From the NCBI RefSeq assembly GCF_004138205.1, contig NZ_RXNQ01000032.1:248001-312000 (forward strand): a stretch of 64,000 bases of DNA, written 5' to 3'. Made by a program: the position numbers and the translations under genes. Shown here in pieces: positions 27,077-36,774 of this stretch. The notes beneath the pieces were generated by a model. It saw only the letters and a program-made list of their open reading frames with translations. It did no database searches and was not told the origin of the DNA. This stretch comes from Pedobacter sp. SYP-B3415. Its GTDB lineage: Bacteria > Bacteroidota > Bacteroidia > Sphingobacteriales > Sphingobacteriaceae. Position 1 is the first letter of the stretch; each line of letters begins with the position of its first letter.

Positions 27077-28378
27077 ATGAAATTTTATAGTACCAATAAC
27101 AAAACGCTCCGGGTTCCATTTGAAGACGCGGTGTTTAACAGCATGCCGGTCGACAAAGGCCTGTACCTGCCCGAACATATTCCCCAGCTTGACCCGGATT
27201 TTATTGCCAATATTGAAAATTATTCACTGCAAGATATCGCTTTTCGCGTTGCTTCAGCGCTGCTGGAAGATGAAATTCCCGCGGAAGCGTTGCGGCAGCT
27301 AAGCGATGCGGCCATAAACTTTGATGCCCCGGTTGTTCCGCTTGACGCAGAAACGGCCGTTCTCGAACTCTTCCACGGCCCTTCCCTGGCATTTAAAGAT
27401 TTTGGCGCCAGGTTTATGAGCCGTATCATGGGTTATTATCTGCGTAACGGACAACAGCAATTGGATGTCCTGGTGGCAACCTCCGGCGATACAGGTGGCG
27501 CCGTTGCACTGGGTTTTCTTGGTGTGCCGGGAACACGGGTTACCATCCTGTTTCCAAAAGGTAAAGTCAGCCCGATACAGGAACTGCAATTGGTAACGAA
27601 CGGGCAGAACATCCGGGCTATTGAAATAGACGGAACGTTTGATGACTGCCAGGTACTGGTGAAACAAGCTTTTGCCGATCAGGAACTGAACGCCCGCTTA
27701 CGCTTAACCTCGGCGAATTCGATCAATATTGCACGGCTTATTCCGCAGACCTTTTATTACTTCCATGCCTATGCGCAGGTTAAACGCGCAGGGGGGAAAG
27801 ATATCGCGTTCTCCGTGCCGAGCGGAAACTTTGGGAATATAGGTGCAGGACTGCTGGCCTGGAAAATGGGACTGCCTGTAAAGGCCTTTATTGCTGCGAC
27901 AAATGAGAATGATACTGTTCCGCGATTCCTGGAGACCGGCGTCTATGAAACAAGGCCTTCAGTGCAAACATATGCCAATGCCATGGACGTGGGGGCGCCA
28001 AGCAACTGGGTTCGCATTATGGATCTGTTTGAAGGTGATCTGAAGTCGCTTCGTGAAATGGTATATGCCCGGCGATTTACTGATTCAGAAACGCTCGAAG
28101 GTATGAACGAGCTGGCAGACCGCTACAATTATGTCGCCTGTCCGCATACGGCGATAGCCTGGTTAGCAGCCAGGCAATACCGCAGCGAAAATCCGGGTAA
28201 TTACCAGACGGTGTTTTTATCAACCGCGCATCCCTGTAAGTTTCCTGATGTGTTCCCCGAAGCGCTTGCGGCAAAGATCGGTACTCCGGATCAGGTAGCC
28301 GGGCTGGCTGCGCGCGAGGGACGAGCAACGAAGATGGCGGCCGATTTTGGCGCTTTTAAATCATTTCTGTTGGCCTGA
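27077..28378 (+). CDS. thrC: Threonine synthase
   Basis: PLP-dependent conversion of O-phosphohomoserine to threonine. The PLP lysine is Lys107 in SLAFKDFGAR. The phosphate-binding region is ATSGDTGGAVALGF near residue 130, and SVPSGNFGNIGAG near residue 248 is also typical. At 433 residues it is the standard form whose N-terminus starts MKFYSTN. It is the last gene of thrABC; a hairpin with its T run on the opposite strand follows. Confidence 0.97.
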   Translation: MKFYSTNNKTLRVPFEDAVFNSMPVDKGLYLPEHIPQLDPDFIANIENYSLQDIAFRVASALLEDEIPAEALRQLSDAAINFDAPVVPLDAETAVLELFHGPSLAFKDFGARFMSRIMGYYLRNGQQQLDVLVATSGDTGGAVALGFLGVPGTRVTILFPKGKVSPIQELQLVTNGQNIRAIEIDGTFDDCQVLVKQAFADQELNARLRLTSANSINIARLIPQTFYYFHAYAQVKRAGGKDIAFSVPSGNFGNIGAGLLAWKMGLPVKAFIAATNENDTVPRFLETGVYETRPSVQTYANAMDVGAPSNWVRIMDLFEGDLKSLREMVYARRFTDSETLEGMNELADRYNYVACPHTAIAWLAARQYRSENPGNYQTVFLSTAHPCKFPDVFPEALAAKIGTPDQVAGLAAREGRATKMAADFGAFKSFLLA

Positions 28379-28380
28379 AT

Positions 28381-28431
28381 AAAAAAAGCTGCCGGACATG
28401 CAGATTGAAAGATCAACCGGCCGCCGGCAGC
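28381..28431 (-). terminator. Terminator of the leftward S74-like gene
   Basis: GCTGCCGG (28388-28395) and CCGGCAGC (28424-28431) form an 8-bp GC-rich stem around a 28-base loop. On the minus strand it is followed by seven T residues (28381-28387), 18 bases beyond the stop of the leftward gene. It may also slow transcription coming from thrC, but no T run follows on that side. Confidence 0.65.
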
Positions 28432-28449
28432 ATAACCAAACCACTGGTA

Positions 28450-28905
28450 TTATTTGCCCTGCATGACCTGTTTCCGGTCGGCAGAGCCAGAGCTCTTTAA
28501 GCTGCTGATTTCTTTCTTTAAATTTTCAATTTCGGCTTGCTGTTCTTTCATGGCAGCAACCAGAACCGGTACCAGTGCCTCCAGGTCTACCTTGTTAACG
28601 CTGGCAATTTTGCTGGCGTTTTTCCCGGCAGGATAATCCCTGTTTTGCGTGAATACCAATTCCGGGAAAACCTTTACCACGTCTTCAGATACGAAGCCGA
28701 ATTGTTTGGATTGTGCCAGTTTCAAACGGCTGCTCCAGTCTTTGTTGTATTCAAAACTAACCGGTTCCAGCTGCACGATGCGGCTAACAGAATTTTGTAT
28801 AGGTTGTACATTCGACTTAAGCTGGCTATCGCTTAATTTTTGTGCCTGGGTGCCCAGACTGCAGGCTACCATGCCGCAGACCAGAACTGCTGTTAAAAGT
28901 TTCAT
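28450..28905 (-). CDS. Small secreted protein with S74-like tail-fibre chaperone domain
   Basis: A 151-residue exported protein. The signal peptide ends near AQ (residue 22), and the mature part begins LSDSQLKSNVQPI. This matches the start of the intramolecular chaperone (peptidase S74) of phage tail spikes, including Ser25 and Lys30 at the spacing I recall for the autocleavage dyad. The following LEPVSFEYNKDW and QFGFVSEDVVKVFPELV segments are also characteristic. The C-terminal 40 residues form a coiled coil (EQQAEIENLKKEISSLKSS). There is no tail-fibre part upstream. Similar stand-alone 'tail fiber domain' proteins occur in Bacteroidota; their role is not established. Confidence 0.75.
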   Translation of the reverse strand: MKLLTAVLVCGMVACSLGTQAQKLSDSQLKSNVQPIQNSVSRIVQLEPVSFEYNKDWSSRLKLAQSKQFGFVSEDVVKVFPELVFTQNRDYPAGKNASKIASVNKVDLEALVPVLVAAMKEQQAEIENLKKEISSLKSSGSADRKQVMQGK

Positions 28906-28979
28906 TGCTCGGATATTATATAAATGGGTAAGACATGACAGCCTGAAAGCTGCCAGATTTTATTGCTCGTTCAGAAAGA

Positions 28980-29279
28980 TTAAGCTACCTGATTAGGCGG
29001 GGGTGTCTGAATGGGTGGATAAAACAACACCCTGAAATGGTCATTCAACGGGATTTGCTTTTCATCAAGCAAAACGAATACAGGTTGCAGTGCAACCACT
29101 GCCGGAACACTGATATACAATTCGGCAAGTCTCGGTTCGGTCTCTTTGCTCTCTTCATTTTCACCTGCTGCCTGCTCAATTACGGCCTGAGAAAATGGCA
29201 GCATGCGTGCATCGCTCATCATCTTGCCGGTGAACAGCAGAAGTAACATGACGACAGAAAAAACCTTGAGTGTTTTCAT
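28980..29279 (-). CDS. Small hypothetical exported or membrane protein
   Basis: A 99-residue protein if started at MKTLKVFSVVMLLLLF (29279); the frame stays open to 29309. The N-terminal 20 residues form a signal peptide or membrane anchor. An acidic stretch (GENEESKETEPR) follows, then a hydrophobic middle (ISVPAVVALQPVFVLLD) and a proline-rich C-terminus (YPPIQTPPPNQ). No family is recognised. It lies between the S74-like gene and the glycosyl hydrolase gene, all leftward. Confidence 0.5.
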   Translation of the reverse strand: MKTLKVFSVVMLLLLFTGKMMSDARMLPFSQAVIEQAAGENEESKETEPRLAELYISVPAVVALQPVFVLLDEKQIPLNDHFRVLFYPPIQTPPPNQVA

Positions 29280-29363
29280 TAGCAAAGCGTTGCACTGCAA
29301 ACATAGCAAAATTCGGGCCTTGTATTATCCCCTTATCGTCATAAACAAAAAAACAGTACTGTC

Positions 29364-30875
29364 CTATTGCGAAACAGGCAAAATTGAAGGCTTGCTTTCG
29401 TTTCCGCTCCGGTCTACAGCCGTGACAGCGATCGTGTTAATTGTCTGTTCCGGTGTCTTTATGTTCCCTTTTAACGCCGCAGTTTTTTTGCTCACCTGGA
29501 AGAAACGGTCTTTCCGGTTCAGAATGCGGTATGTCCACTGCGTGCCATACCTGGTATAAACCACCCATTTAAAAACTTCTTCGTGCTTCTGGTGTGACCA
29601 TTGAACGTTCAGATCGCTATACCTGTTCTGAACGGTAACTTTTGGCGCTGCAGGCGTTCTGCGGTCAAGCCAGGGAGATGCAGGAACGAGTGCTTCTTTT
29701 TTATACGGACCATTCAACAAATCCCTGCGCAGGCTCTCGTGTTTGGTGAGCGCCGCAATGCTCCAGTGAATGGCTCCCGGACTGGAGGGCAGCATTCCGC
29801 GTGTGATCATGATCTGATTGATAATTTCATCACTGTTCTTATCGCCGCCACCCAGTCCGCTGTTCATACCGGGCCAGAGGTGCCGCTCCTGTTTATTTTC
29901 TGATTGCCACCAGCCGAGCACCACAGGGAAACTATGCGGATAGTCATTGATAAGCCAGTAGATCTGCGGGGCAAAATAGTCGATCCAACCTTCATTCAGC
30001 CAGAGTTTCGCATCAGCGTAAAGCTTTTCATACTGGTCAAAGCCCTGAACCGATGCCGGGTAACCAGGTCGCCAAATGCCGAAAGGGCTCAGGCCGAACT
30101 TAACCTCTTTTTTGATGGACTTAATTTCTTTATAAACGCGCCTGATAAAGACGTTTACATTCTGCCGGCGCCAGTCCCCTCTCGATAATTTGCCGCCACT
30201 TCGCTTATAGACTGCCCAGCTGTCATTATCCGGAAAGTCCTCGCCACCGTTGTATTCAGTATAAGGATAAAAGTAGTCGTCGAAATGAACGCCATCTATA
30301 TCATAACGCGTAACAAGATCAGATACGACTGCTGCAGAAAGATCTTGCACATCTTTTTTTGCGGGATCAAGCCAGTAATATCCCTGTTTCAGCTTATAAA
30401 CAAGATCCGGCCTTTTTTTTACGATAGAGTTCGGCCCGGCTTCGCCACCTGAAATGTGATGAGCCCGGTACGGATTCAGCCAGACATGCAGTTCGATGCC
30501 CCGATCGTGTGCGGCTTCAATCCAGAACTCGAGGGGATCATAATAGGGGCTGGGCGCTTTGCCCTGCTGGCCGGTCAGAAAATAAGACCAGGGCTCGAGC
30601 TTACTTGCGTACAACGCGTCTGCCTGCGGCCTGACCTGAAAGATAACCGCGTTGAAGTTTTGCTGTTGCAGCATATCCAGCAGCGCAATGGCTTCATCCT
30701 GCTGCTGCTTCGTGGTAAGTCCGGGTTTGCTCGGCCAGTTAATATTCGCTACGCTTGCAACCCAGGCGGCCCTGAACTCCCGTTCAGCCGCTGGGGGTTT
30801 GGGAATTTGCTGGGCAGCCAGTCTGGCAACAGCACTGATCAGTATACACAGGGAGAGCAGGTACGTTCTAAGCAT
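29364..30875 (-). CDS. Family-10-like glycosyl hydrolase (DUF187/GHL10), secreted
   Basis: Secreted TIM-barrel protein of the DUF187/GHL10 type, in the same family as B. subtilis YngK. The start MLRTYLLSLCILISAVARLAAQ gives a clear signal peptide and 503 residues. Family segments are FRAAWVASVANINWPSKPG near residue 38, NAVIFQVRPQADALY near 77 and ELHVWLNPYRAH near 134. DIDGVHFDDYFYPY near residue 200 carries acidic residues likely at the active site. A fibronectin-III-like domain occupies about the last 100 residues. The natural substrate is unknown; cell-wall or exopolysaccharide has been suggested for relatives. Confidence 0.85.
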   Translation of the reverse strand: MLRTYLLSLCILISAVARLAAQQIPKPPAAEREFRAAWVASVANINWPSKPGLTTKQQQDEAIALLDMLQQQNFNAVIFQVRPQADALYASKLEPWSYFLTGQQGKAPSPYYDPLEFWIEAAHDRGIELHVWLNPYRAHHISGGEAGPNSIVKKRPDLVYKLKQGYYWLDPAKKDVQDLSAAVVSDLVTRYDIDGVHFDDYFYPYTEYNGGEDFPDNDSWAVYKRSGGKLSRGDWRRQNVNVFIRRVYKEIKSIKKEVKFGLSPFGIWRPGYPASVQGFDQYEKLYADAKLWLNEGWIDYFAPQIYWLINDYPHSFPVVLGWWQSENKQERHLWPGMNSGLGGGDKNSDEIINQIMITRGMLPSSPGAIHWSIAALTKHESLRRDLLNGPYKKEALVPASPWLDRRTPAAPKVTVQNRYSDLNVQWSHQKHEEVFKWVVYTRYGTQWTYRILNRKDRFFQVSKKTAALKGNIKTPEQTINTIAVTAVDRSGNESKPSILPVSQ

Positions 30876-30956
30876 AAGGTAATCTTCGGAGGCTAAACAT
30901 ATCAATTCGCGTGCAAACGAAGCTGTTATTCCCGAAAATATTACGTTTATACTTGA

Positions 30957-31910
30957 CTAAAAGATGGCGCGTGCGATCTCTTTGGTTTGTTCGGGCCTGC
31001 CCATGGTGTAGAAATGCAGTACCGGAGCGCCAAATTCAATCAATTCCTTACACTGCTTGATCATGAAATGTGTGCCTACTTCTTTCACTTCTTTTACTGA
31101 TTTGCAGTGCTGAACGGCATCGCTCAGATCTTCCGGCAGGTCAATGTGGAAGATCTTTGGAAGTGAAACAAGCTGTTTAGCATTGCTGATCGGTTTCAAA
31201 CCCGGAATAATCGGAACATTGATATCGTTTTCCCGGCATTTGCGAACAAAGTCGAAGTACTTTTGGTTGTCAAAAAACATTTGGGTTACGATAAACTCGG
31301 CTCCCATCTCCACCTTTTTCTTCAGGTATTTGAAGTCGGTGCCAAGATTTGGCGCCTCAAAGTGTTTTTCAGGATAGCCGGCCACCCCGATGCAGAAGTC
31401 GCTTTTGAAACTTTCTACATCTTCATGCAGGAATTTACCTTCATTGTGATTTTTGATGTGTTCGATCAGATCGGTAGCGTAGCAATGTCCGCCGGGGGTC
31501 GGAATAAACGCAGAATCGGCCTGACGGGCATCGCCACGCAGCGCCAGTACGTTGTCGATTCCGAGAAACTGGAGATCGATGAGTGCATTCTCGGTTTCTT
31601 CTTTGGTAAAGCCGCCGCAGATCAGGTGCGGTACCGCATCGATTTTGTATTTATGAATGATCGCAGCGCAGATAGCAATGGTGCCGGGACGCTTGCGGTA
31701 AGAAACTTTTTGCAGCAGGCCGTTATCCTGTTCTTTATAAATATAATCTTCGCGTAACGATGTGACGTCGATAAAAGGCGGATTGAACTCGAGCAGAGGA
31801 TCAATTGCATCATAAACCCATTGGATGCTCTGACCTTTGATCGGGGGCAGCAACTCAAAAGAAAAAAGAGTTTTCCCCTTTGCGTTGCTGATGTGTTCTG
31901 TGATTTTCAT
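30957..31910 (-). CDS. metF: Methylenetetrahydrofolate reductase
   Basis: Flavin-dependent reduction of 5,10-methylene-THF to 5-methyl-THF, the methyl donor for MetH. Motifs include FSFELLPPIKG near residue 16 (catalytic Glu region), VPHLICGGFTKEE near 113, NVLALRGDAR near 135 and FIVTQMFFDNQKYF near 210. Length 317, the bacterial single-domain form. It lies 47 bases after metH and should be co-transcribed under the SAM riboswitch. Confidence 0.96.
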   Translation of the reverse strand: MKITEHISNAKGKTLFSFELLPPIKGQSIQWVYDAIDPLLEFNPPFIDVTSLREDYIYKEQDNGLLQKVSYRKRPGTIAICAAIIHKYKIDAVPHLICGGFTKEETENALIDLQFLGIDNVLALRGDARQADSAFIPTPGGHCYATDLIEHIKNHNEGKFLHEDVESFKSDFCIGVAGYPEKHFEAPNLGTDFKYLKKKVEMGAEFIVTQMFFDNQKYFDFVRKCRENDINVPIIPGLKPISNAKQLVSLPKIFHIDLPEDLSDAVQHCKSVKEVKEVGTHFMIKQCKELIEFGAPVLHFYTMGRPEQTKEIARAIF

Positions 31911-31957
31911 GTTTGGTTCTTGGATACTTCGGTTCGTACAGCTTGGTTGAGATTTAT

Positions 31958-34900
31958 TTAATAGGCCAGGTTTGGTGCCAGCCAGCGTTCAGCTTCTTCA
32001 AGGGGCAGCCCTTTGCGCTCTGCATAGTCTGCAACCTGGTCTTGCGTAATCTTGCCGAGACCAAAGTACCGGGATTCAGGGTGCGCAAAGTAATAGCCGC
32101 TAACCGCTGCGGTTGGGTACATGGCGAAACTTTCGGTGAGACGCAGTCCGATACGATTTTCGGCATCAAGGAGACTAAACAGGGTTGCTTTTTCTGTATG
32201 GTCCGGGCAGGCCGGATAACCCGGGGCAGGCCTGATACCGGCGTACTGTTCTTTGATCAGGTCCTCATTGCTCAGGTTCTCTTCCCGGGCATACCCCCAG
32301 TATTCTTTACGAACCAGTTCATGCATTTTTTCAGCGAAAGCTTCTGCCAGCCTGTCGGCAAGTGCCTTGGTCATAATGCTGTTATAGTCGTCAAAATTCT
32401 TTTCAAATTCAGCCACAAGCTCGTCGCAACCAATGCCAGTGGTTACGGCGAACCCGCCAAAATAATCAGAAATGCCCGTGCTTTTTGGTGCGATAAAATC
32501 GGCCAGCGCATAGTAAGGCTGCCCTTCCGTTTTTTCCGCCTGCTGCCGCAGGGTATGGATTGTGACGGTTTCTATATGGCCATCTTTTTCTACGCTAAGC
32601 TCAACGTCGTCGCCAACAGCGTTAGCGGGCCAGAAACCGATTACCCCCCTGGCAGTAAGCAATTTTTCATCAAGAATGCGTTTCAGCAGTGCCTGCGCAT
32701 CGTCAAATAATTTCCGCGCTTCATCGCCTGCTGCTTTGTCTTCGAAGATTCGCGGGTAACTTCCCCGTAATTCCCAGGTATGAAAGAACGGTGTCCAGTC
32801 AATGTAAGGAACCAGTTCATCAAGTGGAAAATCTTCGAAGACCCTGGTGCCGGTAAACGCGGGAGCAGGCGGAATCATGCCGTTCATGTTGATCTGAAAG
32901 CGGTTTTCGCGGGCTTCTTCGATCGGTTTGAAACGTTTGTCTGAACGTTTATTGAGGTGTGCTTCGCGTGCTTTATCATATTCAGCCCGGATATCGCGGA
33001 TGTATGTTTCCCTCGTTTCGGCGTTCATCAGCGTGCTGCAAACCGTTACACTTCGGGAGGCGTCGAGTACATGGATCGCCGGACCGGAGTAGTTTGGTGC
33101 TATTTTCACAGCAGCATGAATACGCGATGTGGTTGCACCACCTACAATGAGCGGAATATCGAACCCTTCGCGTTCCATCTCTTTGGCAAAATGAACCATT
33201 TCATCCAGCGATGGTGTAATCAGTCCGCTCAGGCCAATAATATCTGCCTTAATTTCCCTGGCCTTTCTGATAATTTCCTGTGCGGGTACCATCACACCCA
33301 TGTCTACGATCTCAAAGTTGTTGCAGGCCAGTACAACGCCGACAATGTTTTTGCCGATGTCGTGTACATCACCCTTGACGGTAGCAAGAAGGATTCTTCC
33401 TGCCGAAGAACTGGTGTTGCCATCCGGATTGTCAAGTTTCTCCTGTTCAATAAATGGCAATAAGTAAGCAACGGCTTTTTTCATTACCCGGGCAGATTTT
33501 ACCACCTGCGGAAGAAACATCTTGCCGGCTCCAAACAGATCTCCAACGATGTTCATCCCATCCATCAGCGGCCCTTCAATGACATGAAGGGGTTTCGGGT
33601 ACTTCTGGCGCGCTTCTTCAACATCCTGGTCCAGGTACTCGATAAGTCCTTTGACCAGCGCATGTGATAACCTTTCTTCTACCGGGGCATTGCGCCAGGC
33701 TTCATCTTTCACCGTTTCCTTGCCCTTGGATTTTACGGTCTCAGCAAATTCAACGAGACGCTCAGTAGCGTCATCCCGGCGGTTCAGAAGCACATCTTCC
33801 ACGCGCTCCAGCAGTTCTTTAGGGATCTCTTCGTACACCTCAAGCATTCCGGCATTGACAATGCCCATGTCAAGTCCGGCGCGGATGGCATGGTACAGGA
33901 AGGCCGAGTGCATCGCTTCGCGTACGGTATTATTTCCTCTGAAAGAGAAGGATATATTTGAAACACCTCCGCTTACCTTGGCATGCGGCAGATTTTCTTT
34001 GATCCAGCGGGTTGCATTGATAAAATCGACCGCATAATTATTATGTTCTTCCAGGCCGGTGGCGACGGTAAGAATATTCGGGTCGAAGATGATATCCTGC
34101 GGGGGGAAACCAATCTCATTTACAAGAATGTCGTAACTGCGTTTGCAAATTTCAACCCGGCGCTCGTAATTGTCAGCCTGACCTTTTTCATCAAAAGCCA
34201 TGACAACAACGGCCGCGCCATACAGCATCACTGTGCGCGCGTTTTCCCTGAATTTATCTTCGCCTTCCTTCAGGGAGATCGAGTTCACGATGCCTTTGCC
34301 CTGCAAACATTTCAAACCGGCTTCAATGACGTTCCATTTTGAGGAATCGACCATGATGGGCAGCTTGGAAATATCAGGTTCTGATGCCAGGAGGTTTAGA
34401 AACCGGGTCATTGCCGCTTCTGAGTCGAGCATGCCTTCATCCATGTTCACATCAATAACCTGGGCACCACCCTCAACCTGCTGACGCGCTACAGCCAGGG
34501 CTGCTTCATAATCGCCGCCAAGAATGAGTTTGGAAAATTTTGGTGAACCGGTAATGTTTGTACGCTCGCCAACATTCACGAAAATGCTTTCGGGCGTAAT
34601 GGTTACCGGCTCAAGCCCGCTTAGTCGCATATGCGGTTCCGGACTGGCGACTTTTCTCGGTTTTGATTTGCGGGCAATCTGTGCAATGGCGCGGATGTGT
34701 GCAGGTGTGGTACCGCAGCAGCCCCCAACCATATTTACGAATCCCGAATCGAGAAAATCTTCAATAAATCTGGCCGTTTCAGCAGGCAGCTCGTCGTAAG
34801 CACCAAACTCATTCGGCAAACCGGCATTGGGATAGGCCGAAACAAAACAGCCTGCCTTTTGCGCCAGTTCTTCAATATGCGGACGCATTTCTTTTGCCCC

Positions 34901-35656
34901 AAGCGCACAGTTGAAGCCAATACTGAGCGGATTGGCATGGACAACGGAATTTAAAAAGGCCTCAGCCGTCTGGCCGGAAAGCGTACGCCCCGATGCATCG
35001 GTAATCGTACCAGAGATCATAATCGGGCGTTCCTGGAAAATTTCGGGGGCCTGAATGTCCCTTAATTCCGCTTCGTATTTTTTGATGGCGAATATCGCCG
35101 CCTTTGCATTGAGGGTGTCAAAGATTGTTTCAATAAGCAGCAGGTCAGAGCCGCCGTCTACAAGTCCGCGAACCTGCTCATAATAAGCATCAACCAATTC
35201 ATCAAAGGTGATGGCACGGTATCCCGGATCATTAACGTTTGGAGAGAGAGACAGGGTGCGGTTGGTTGGGCCGATGGCTCCGGCAACATAACACCGGCGT
35301 TCGGGGTTCCTTTCCATGAACTCTGTACAGGCTGCTTTCGCAATCCGTGCGCCTTCCAGGCTCAGTTCGTAAGAAAGTTCCTCCATCTGGTAATCAGCCA
35401 TCGAGATGCGCTGCGTACTGAATGTATTGGTTTCAATAATATCTGCCCCGGCTTCGAGATATTCAAGATGGATGGCCTTGATGACGTCAGGGCGGGTGAT
35501 GTTCAGCAGGTCATTGTTACCTTTTACATCACATGGATGGTTTTTGAAGCGGTCGCCTCTGAAATCCTCTTCAGTGAGGGTGTAACGCTGGATCATGGTG
35601 CCCATGGCCCCGTCGATCACAAGAATGCGTTCTTCTAAGTCTTTTCTAATGCTCAT
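31958..35656 (-). CDS. metH: Cobalamin-dependent methionine synthase
   Basis: Transfers the methyl group of methyl-THF to homocysteine through cobalamin. All four modules are present in 1232 residues. The homocysteine domain has zinc cysteines in FNCALGA near 249 and GGCCGTT near 311-317. The pterin domain has [11 protein letters not shown] near 365. The cap and B12 domain has the cobalamin-ligand motif DVHDIGKN near 765. The C-terminal activation domain is about 910-1230 ([16 protein letters not shown]). The organism therefore needs cobalamin for this step. A SAM-I riboswitch lies 121 bases upstream and metF directly downstream. Confidence 0.97.
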   Translation of the reverse strand: MSIRKDLEERILVIDGAMGTMIQRYTLTEEDFRGDRFKNHPCDVKGNNDLLNITRPDVIKAIHLEYLEAGADIIETNTFSTQRISMADYQMEELSYELSLEGARIAKAACTEFMERNPERRCYVAGAIGPTNRTLSLSPNVNDPGYRAITFDELVDAYYEQVRGLVDGGSDLLLIETIFDTLNAKAAIFAIKKYEAELRDIQAPEIFQERPIMISGTITDASGRTLSGQTAEAFLNSVVHANPLSIGFNCALGAKEMRPHIEELAQKAGCFVSAYPNAGLPNEFGAYDELPAETARFIEDFLDSGFVNMVGGCCGTTPAHIRAIAQIARKSKPRKVASPEPHMRLSGLEPVTITPESIFVNVGERTNITGSPKFSKLILGGDYEAALAVARQQVEGGAQVIDVNMDEGMLDSEAAMTRFLNLLASEPDISKLPIMVDSSKWNVIEAGLKCLQGKGIVNSISLKEGEDKFRENARTVMLYGAAVVVMAFDEKGQADNYERRVEICKRSYDILVNEIGFPPQDIIFDPNILTVATGLEEHNNYAVDFINATRWIKENLPHAKVSGGVSNISFSFRGNNTVREAMHSAFLYHAIRAGLDMGIVNAGMLEVYEEIPKELLERVEDVLLNRRDDATERLVEFAETVKSKGKETVKDEAWRNAPVEERLSHALVKGLIEYLDQDVEEARQKYPKPLHVIEGPLMDGMNIVGDLFGAGKMFLPQVVKSARVMKKAVAYLLPFIEQEKLDNPDGNTSSSAGRILLATVKGDVHDIGKNIVGVVLACNNFEIVDMGVMVPAQEIIRKAREIKADIIGLSGLITPSLDEMVHFAKEMEREGFDIPLIVGGATTSRIHAAVKIAPNYSGPAIHVLDASRSVTVCSTLMNAETRETYIRDIRAEYDKAREAHLNKRSDKRFKPIEEARENRFQINMNGMIPPAPAFTGTRVFEDFPLDELVPYIDWTPFFHTWELRGSYPRIFEDKAAGDEARKLFDDAQALLKRILDEKLLTARGVIGFWPANAVGDDVELSVEKDGHIETVTIHTLRQQAEKTEGQPYYALADFIAPKSTGISDYFGGFAVTTGIGCDELVAEFEKNFDDYNSIMTKALADRLAEAFAEKMHELVRKEYWGYAREENLSNEDLIKEQYAGIRPAPGYPACPDHTEKATLFSLLDAENRIGLRLTESFAMYPTAAVSGYYFAHPESRYFGLGKITQDQVADYAERKGLPLEEAERWLAPNLAY

Positions 35657-35776
35657 GTTGCGCGTGGGCCTTCGCCCGTGTAGGATTACCCTGTATTACA
35701 TTTATTATGCTTCCGGTCAGGCTGCAACAGTGACCGGTGGCAATGCTTATCAGGAAATCCGGGCGGGGTTTCACTA

Positions 35777-35876
35777 CTTATCTTTTCGCGGTTGCTACCG
35801 GGATAGAATTTAGCACCTTGTAGGCACAGGTTGCTAAGACTTCTCAGGGTCTAATCCCTCCATCTTTCTTAATAAG
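35777..35876 (-). promoter_or_regulatory. SAM-I (S-box) riboswitch upstream of metH
   Basis: Read on the minus strand, the segment has the SAM-I core. P1 is CTTATT (35876-35871) pairing with GATAAG (35782-35777). AAGA is followed by GGAGGGATTAGACCC (35861-35847), then AGCAACC (35835-35829) and GGTGCTAAATTC (35817-35806), in the order and spacing of S-box aptamers. SAM would bind the core and lower metH-metF expression. The expression platform (35657-35776) has a hairpin at 35713-35737 but no T run, so translational control is more likely than termination. Confidence 0.92.
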
Positions 35877-35882
35877 CGACTA

Positions 35883-35914
35883 CAAAAATGCAACAAAGAA
35901 AGATCATTTCCAAA
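35883..35914 (-). promoter_or_regulatory. Predicted metH-metF promoter
   Basis: On the minus strand CATTTTTG (complement of 35883-35890) resembles the -7 box TAnnTTTG, with CA for TA. TTTG (complement of 35911-35914) stands exactly 20 bases upstream. The predicted start falls at the first bases of the riboswitch P1 stem, which supports the call. Confidence 0.5.
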
Positions 35915-35942
35915 AAATCGGGGGCGGCACCGAATTAAATAA

Positions 35943-35972
35943 CAAAAGCCACACAAATCTGCGTGGCTTTTG
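35943..35972 (-). terminator. Terminator of the murQ-unknown-BI-1 operon
   Basis: CAAAAGCCAC (35943-35952) pairs with GTGGCTTTTG (35963-35972). On the minus strand it lies 22 bases after the BI-1 stop codon and is followed by TTATTT, a short T-rich tail. It separates that operon from the metH promoter. Confidence 0.8.
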
Positions 35973-35994
35973 AAATATTGTTTTGAGAAGTCCT

Positions 35995-36741
35995 TTACTT
36001 TCTGCCGCCGAAAATGCGCAGCAGGTAGAGGAAAATGTTAATGAAGTCCAGGTAAAGCGACAATGCGGCCATGATAGCCAGCTTTTTCGTATCGGCGTGT
36101 GCAATGGTACTGCCATCGCGTTCAATGCCCTGGCCCATACGTTTGATCATCTGTACATCGTACGCAGTAAGCGCGGTAAAAACGGCGATACCTACAAATG
36201 CCATAATAAAACTGAACTGTTCGCTCTGAAAAAACATATTTGCAAGGCCTGCGAGCAGAAGGCCGACAACCCCGACCATCAGAATAGGACCAAACTTGCT
36301 CAGGTCAATGTTGGTTGTATAACCCATTACAGCCATAATGCCGAAGATTACCGCCGCGCCTACAAAACAGCTGATGATAGAGGCCTGTGCGTAAACAAGA
36401 AGCACGAAACTCAGACTCACGCCAAGTAAAAGGGAAAACAGGATGAAAACGCCCAGAATTGCGCCATATGAAAGCCTGCTGAAGCCTGCCCCCATGAGTA
36501 ACACGAGCCCCAGAGGTGCAAACATCGCTACATAACCCAACGCTGTTCTTTTGCCGGTTTCATAGTTAAATAGCAAACGCTGTGTTTCTTCAGAATAGAA
36601 CACTAGTAAAGCCGCAAGCGTAGAGATCGCCAGTGCAACGAACATCCACATAAAGACGCTCGCGAAAAACTTTTTAGATACAGAGCGTTCCTGCTGGACA
36701 AAAACCGTCTGATCGTCGTATGAATAATTTTGCTGTTCCAT
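35995..36741 (-). CDS. Bax inhibitor-1/YccA family membrane protein
   Basis: A 248-residue inner-membrane protein with seven hydrophobic spans between residues 25 and 245. The BI-1 family hallmarks are FMWMFVALAISTLAA in the first span, ALTAYDVQMIKRMG near residue 195 and LYLDFINIFLYLLRIFGG at the C-terminus, the last carrying the conserved Asp of the pH sensor. Bacterial relatives act as pH-dependent Ca2+ leak channels or interact with FtsH (YccA). It is the last gene of the murQ operon. Confidence 0.92.
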   Translation of the reverse strand: MEQQNYSYDDQTVFVQQERSVSKKFFASVFMWMFVALAISTLAALLVFYSEETQRLLFNYETGKRTALGYVAMFAPLGLVLLMGAGFSRLSYGAILGVFILFSLLLGVSLSFVLLVYAQASIISCFVGAAVIFGIMAVMGYTTNIDLSKFGPILMVGVVGLLLAGLANMFFQSEQFSFIMAFVGIAVFTALTAYDVQMIKRMGQGIERDGSTIAHADTKKLAIMAALSLYLDFINIFLYLLRIFGGRK

Positions 36742-36774
36742 TTTTTTATTTGTGTAAACGTTAAAAATAGTGTT

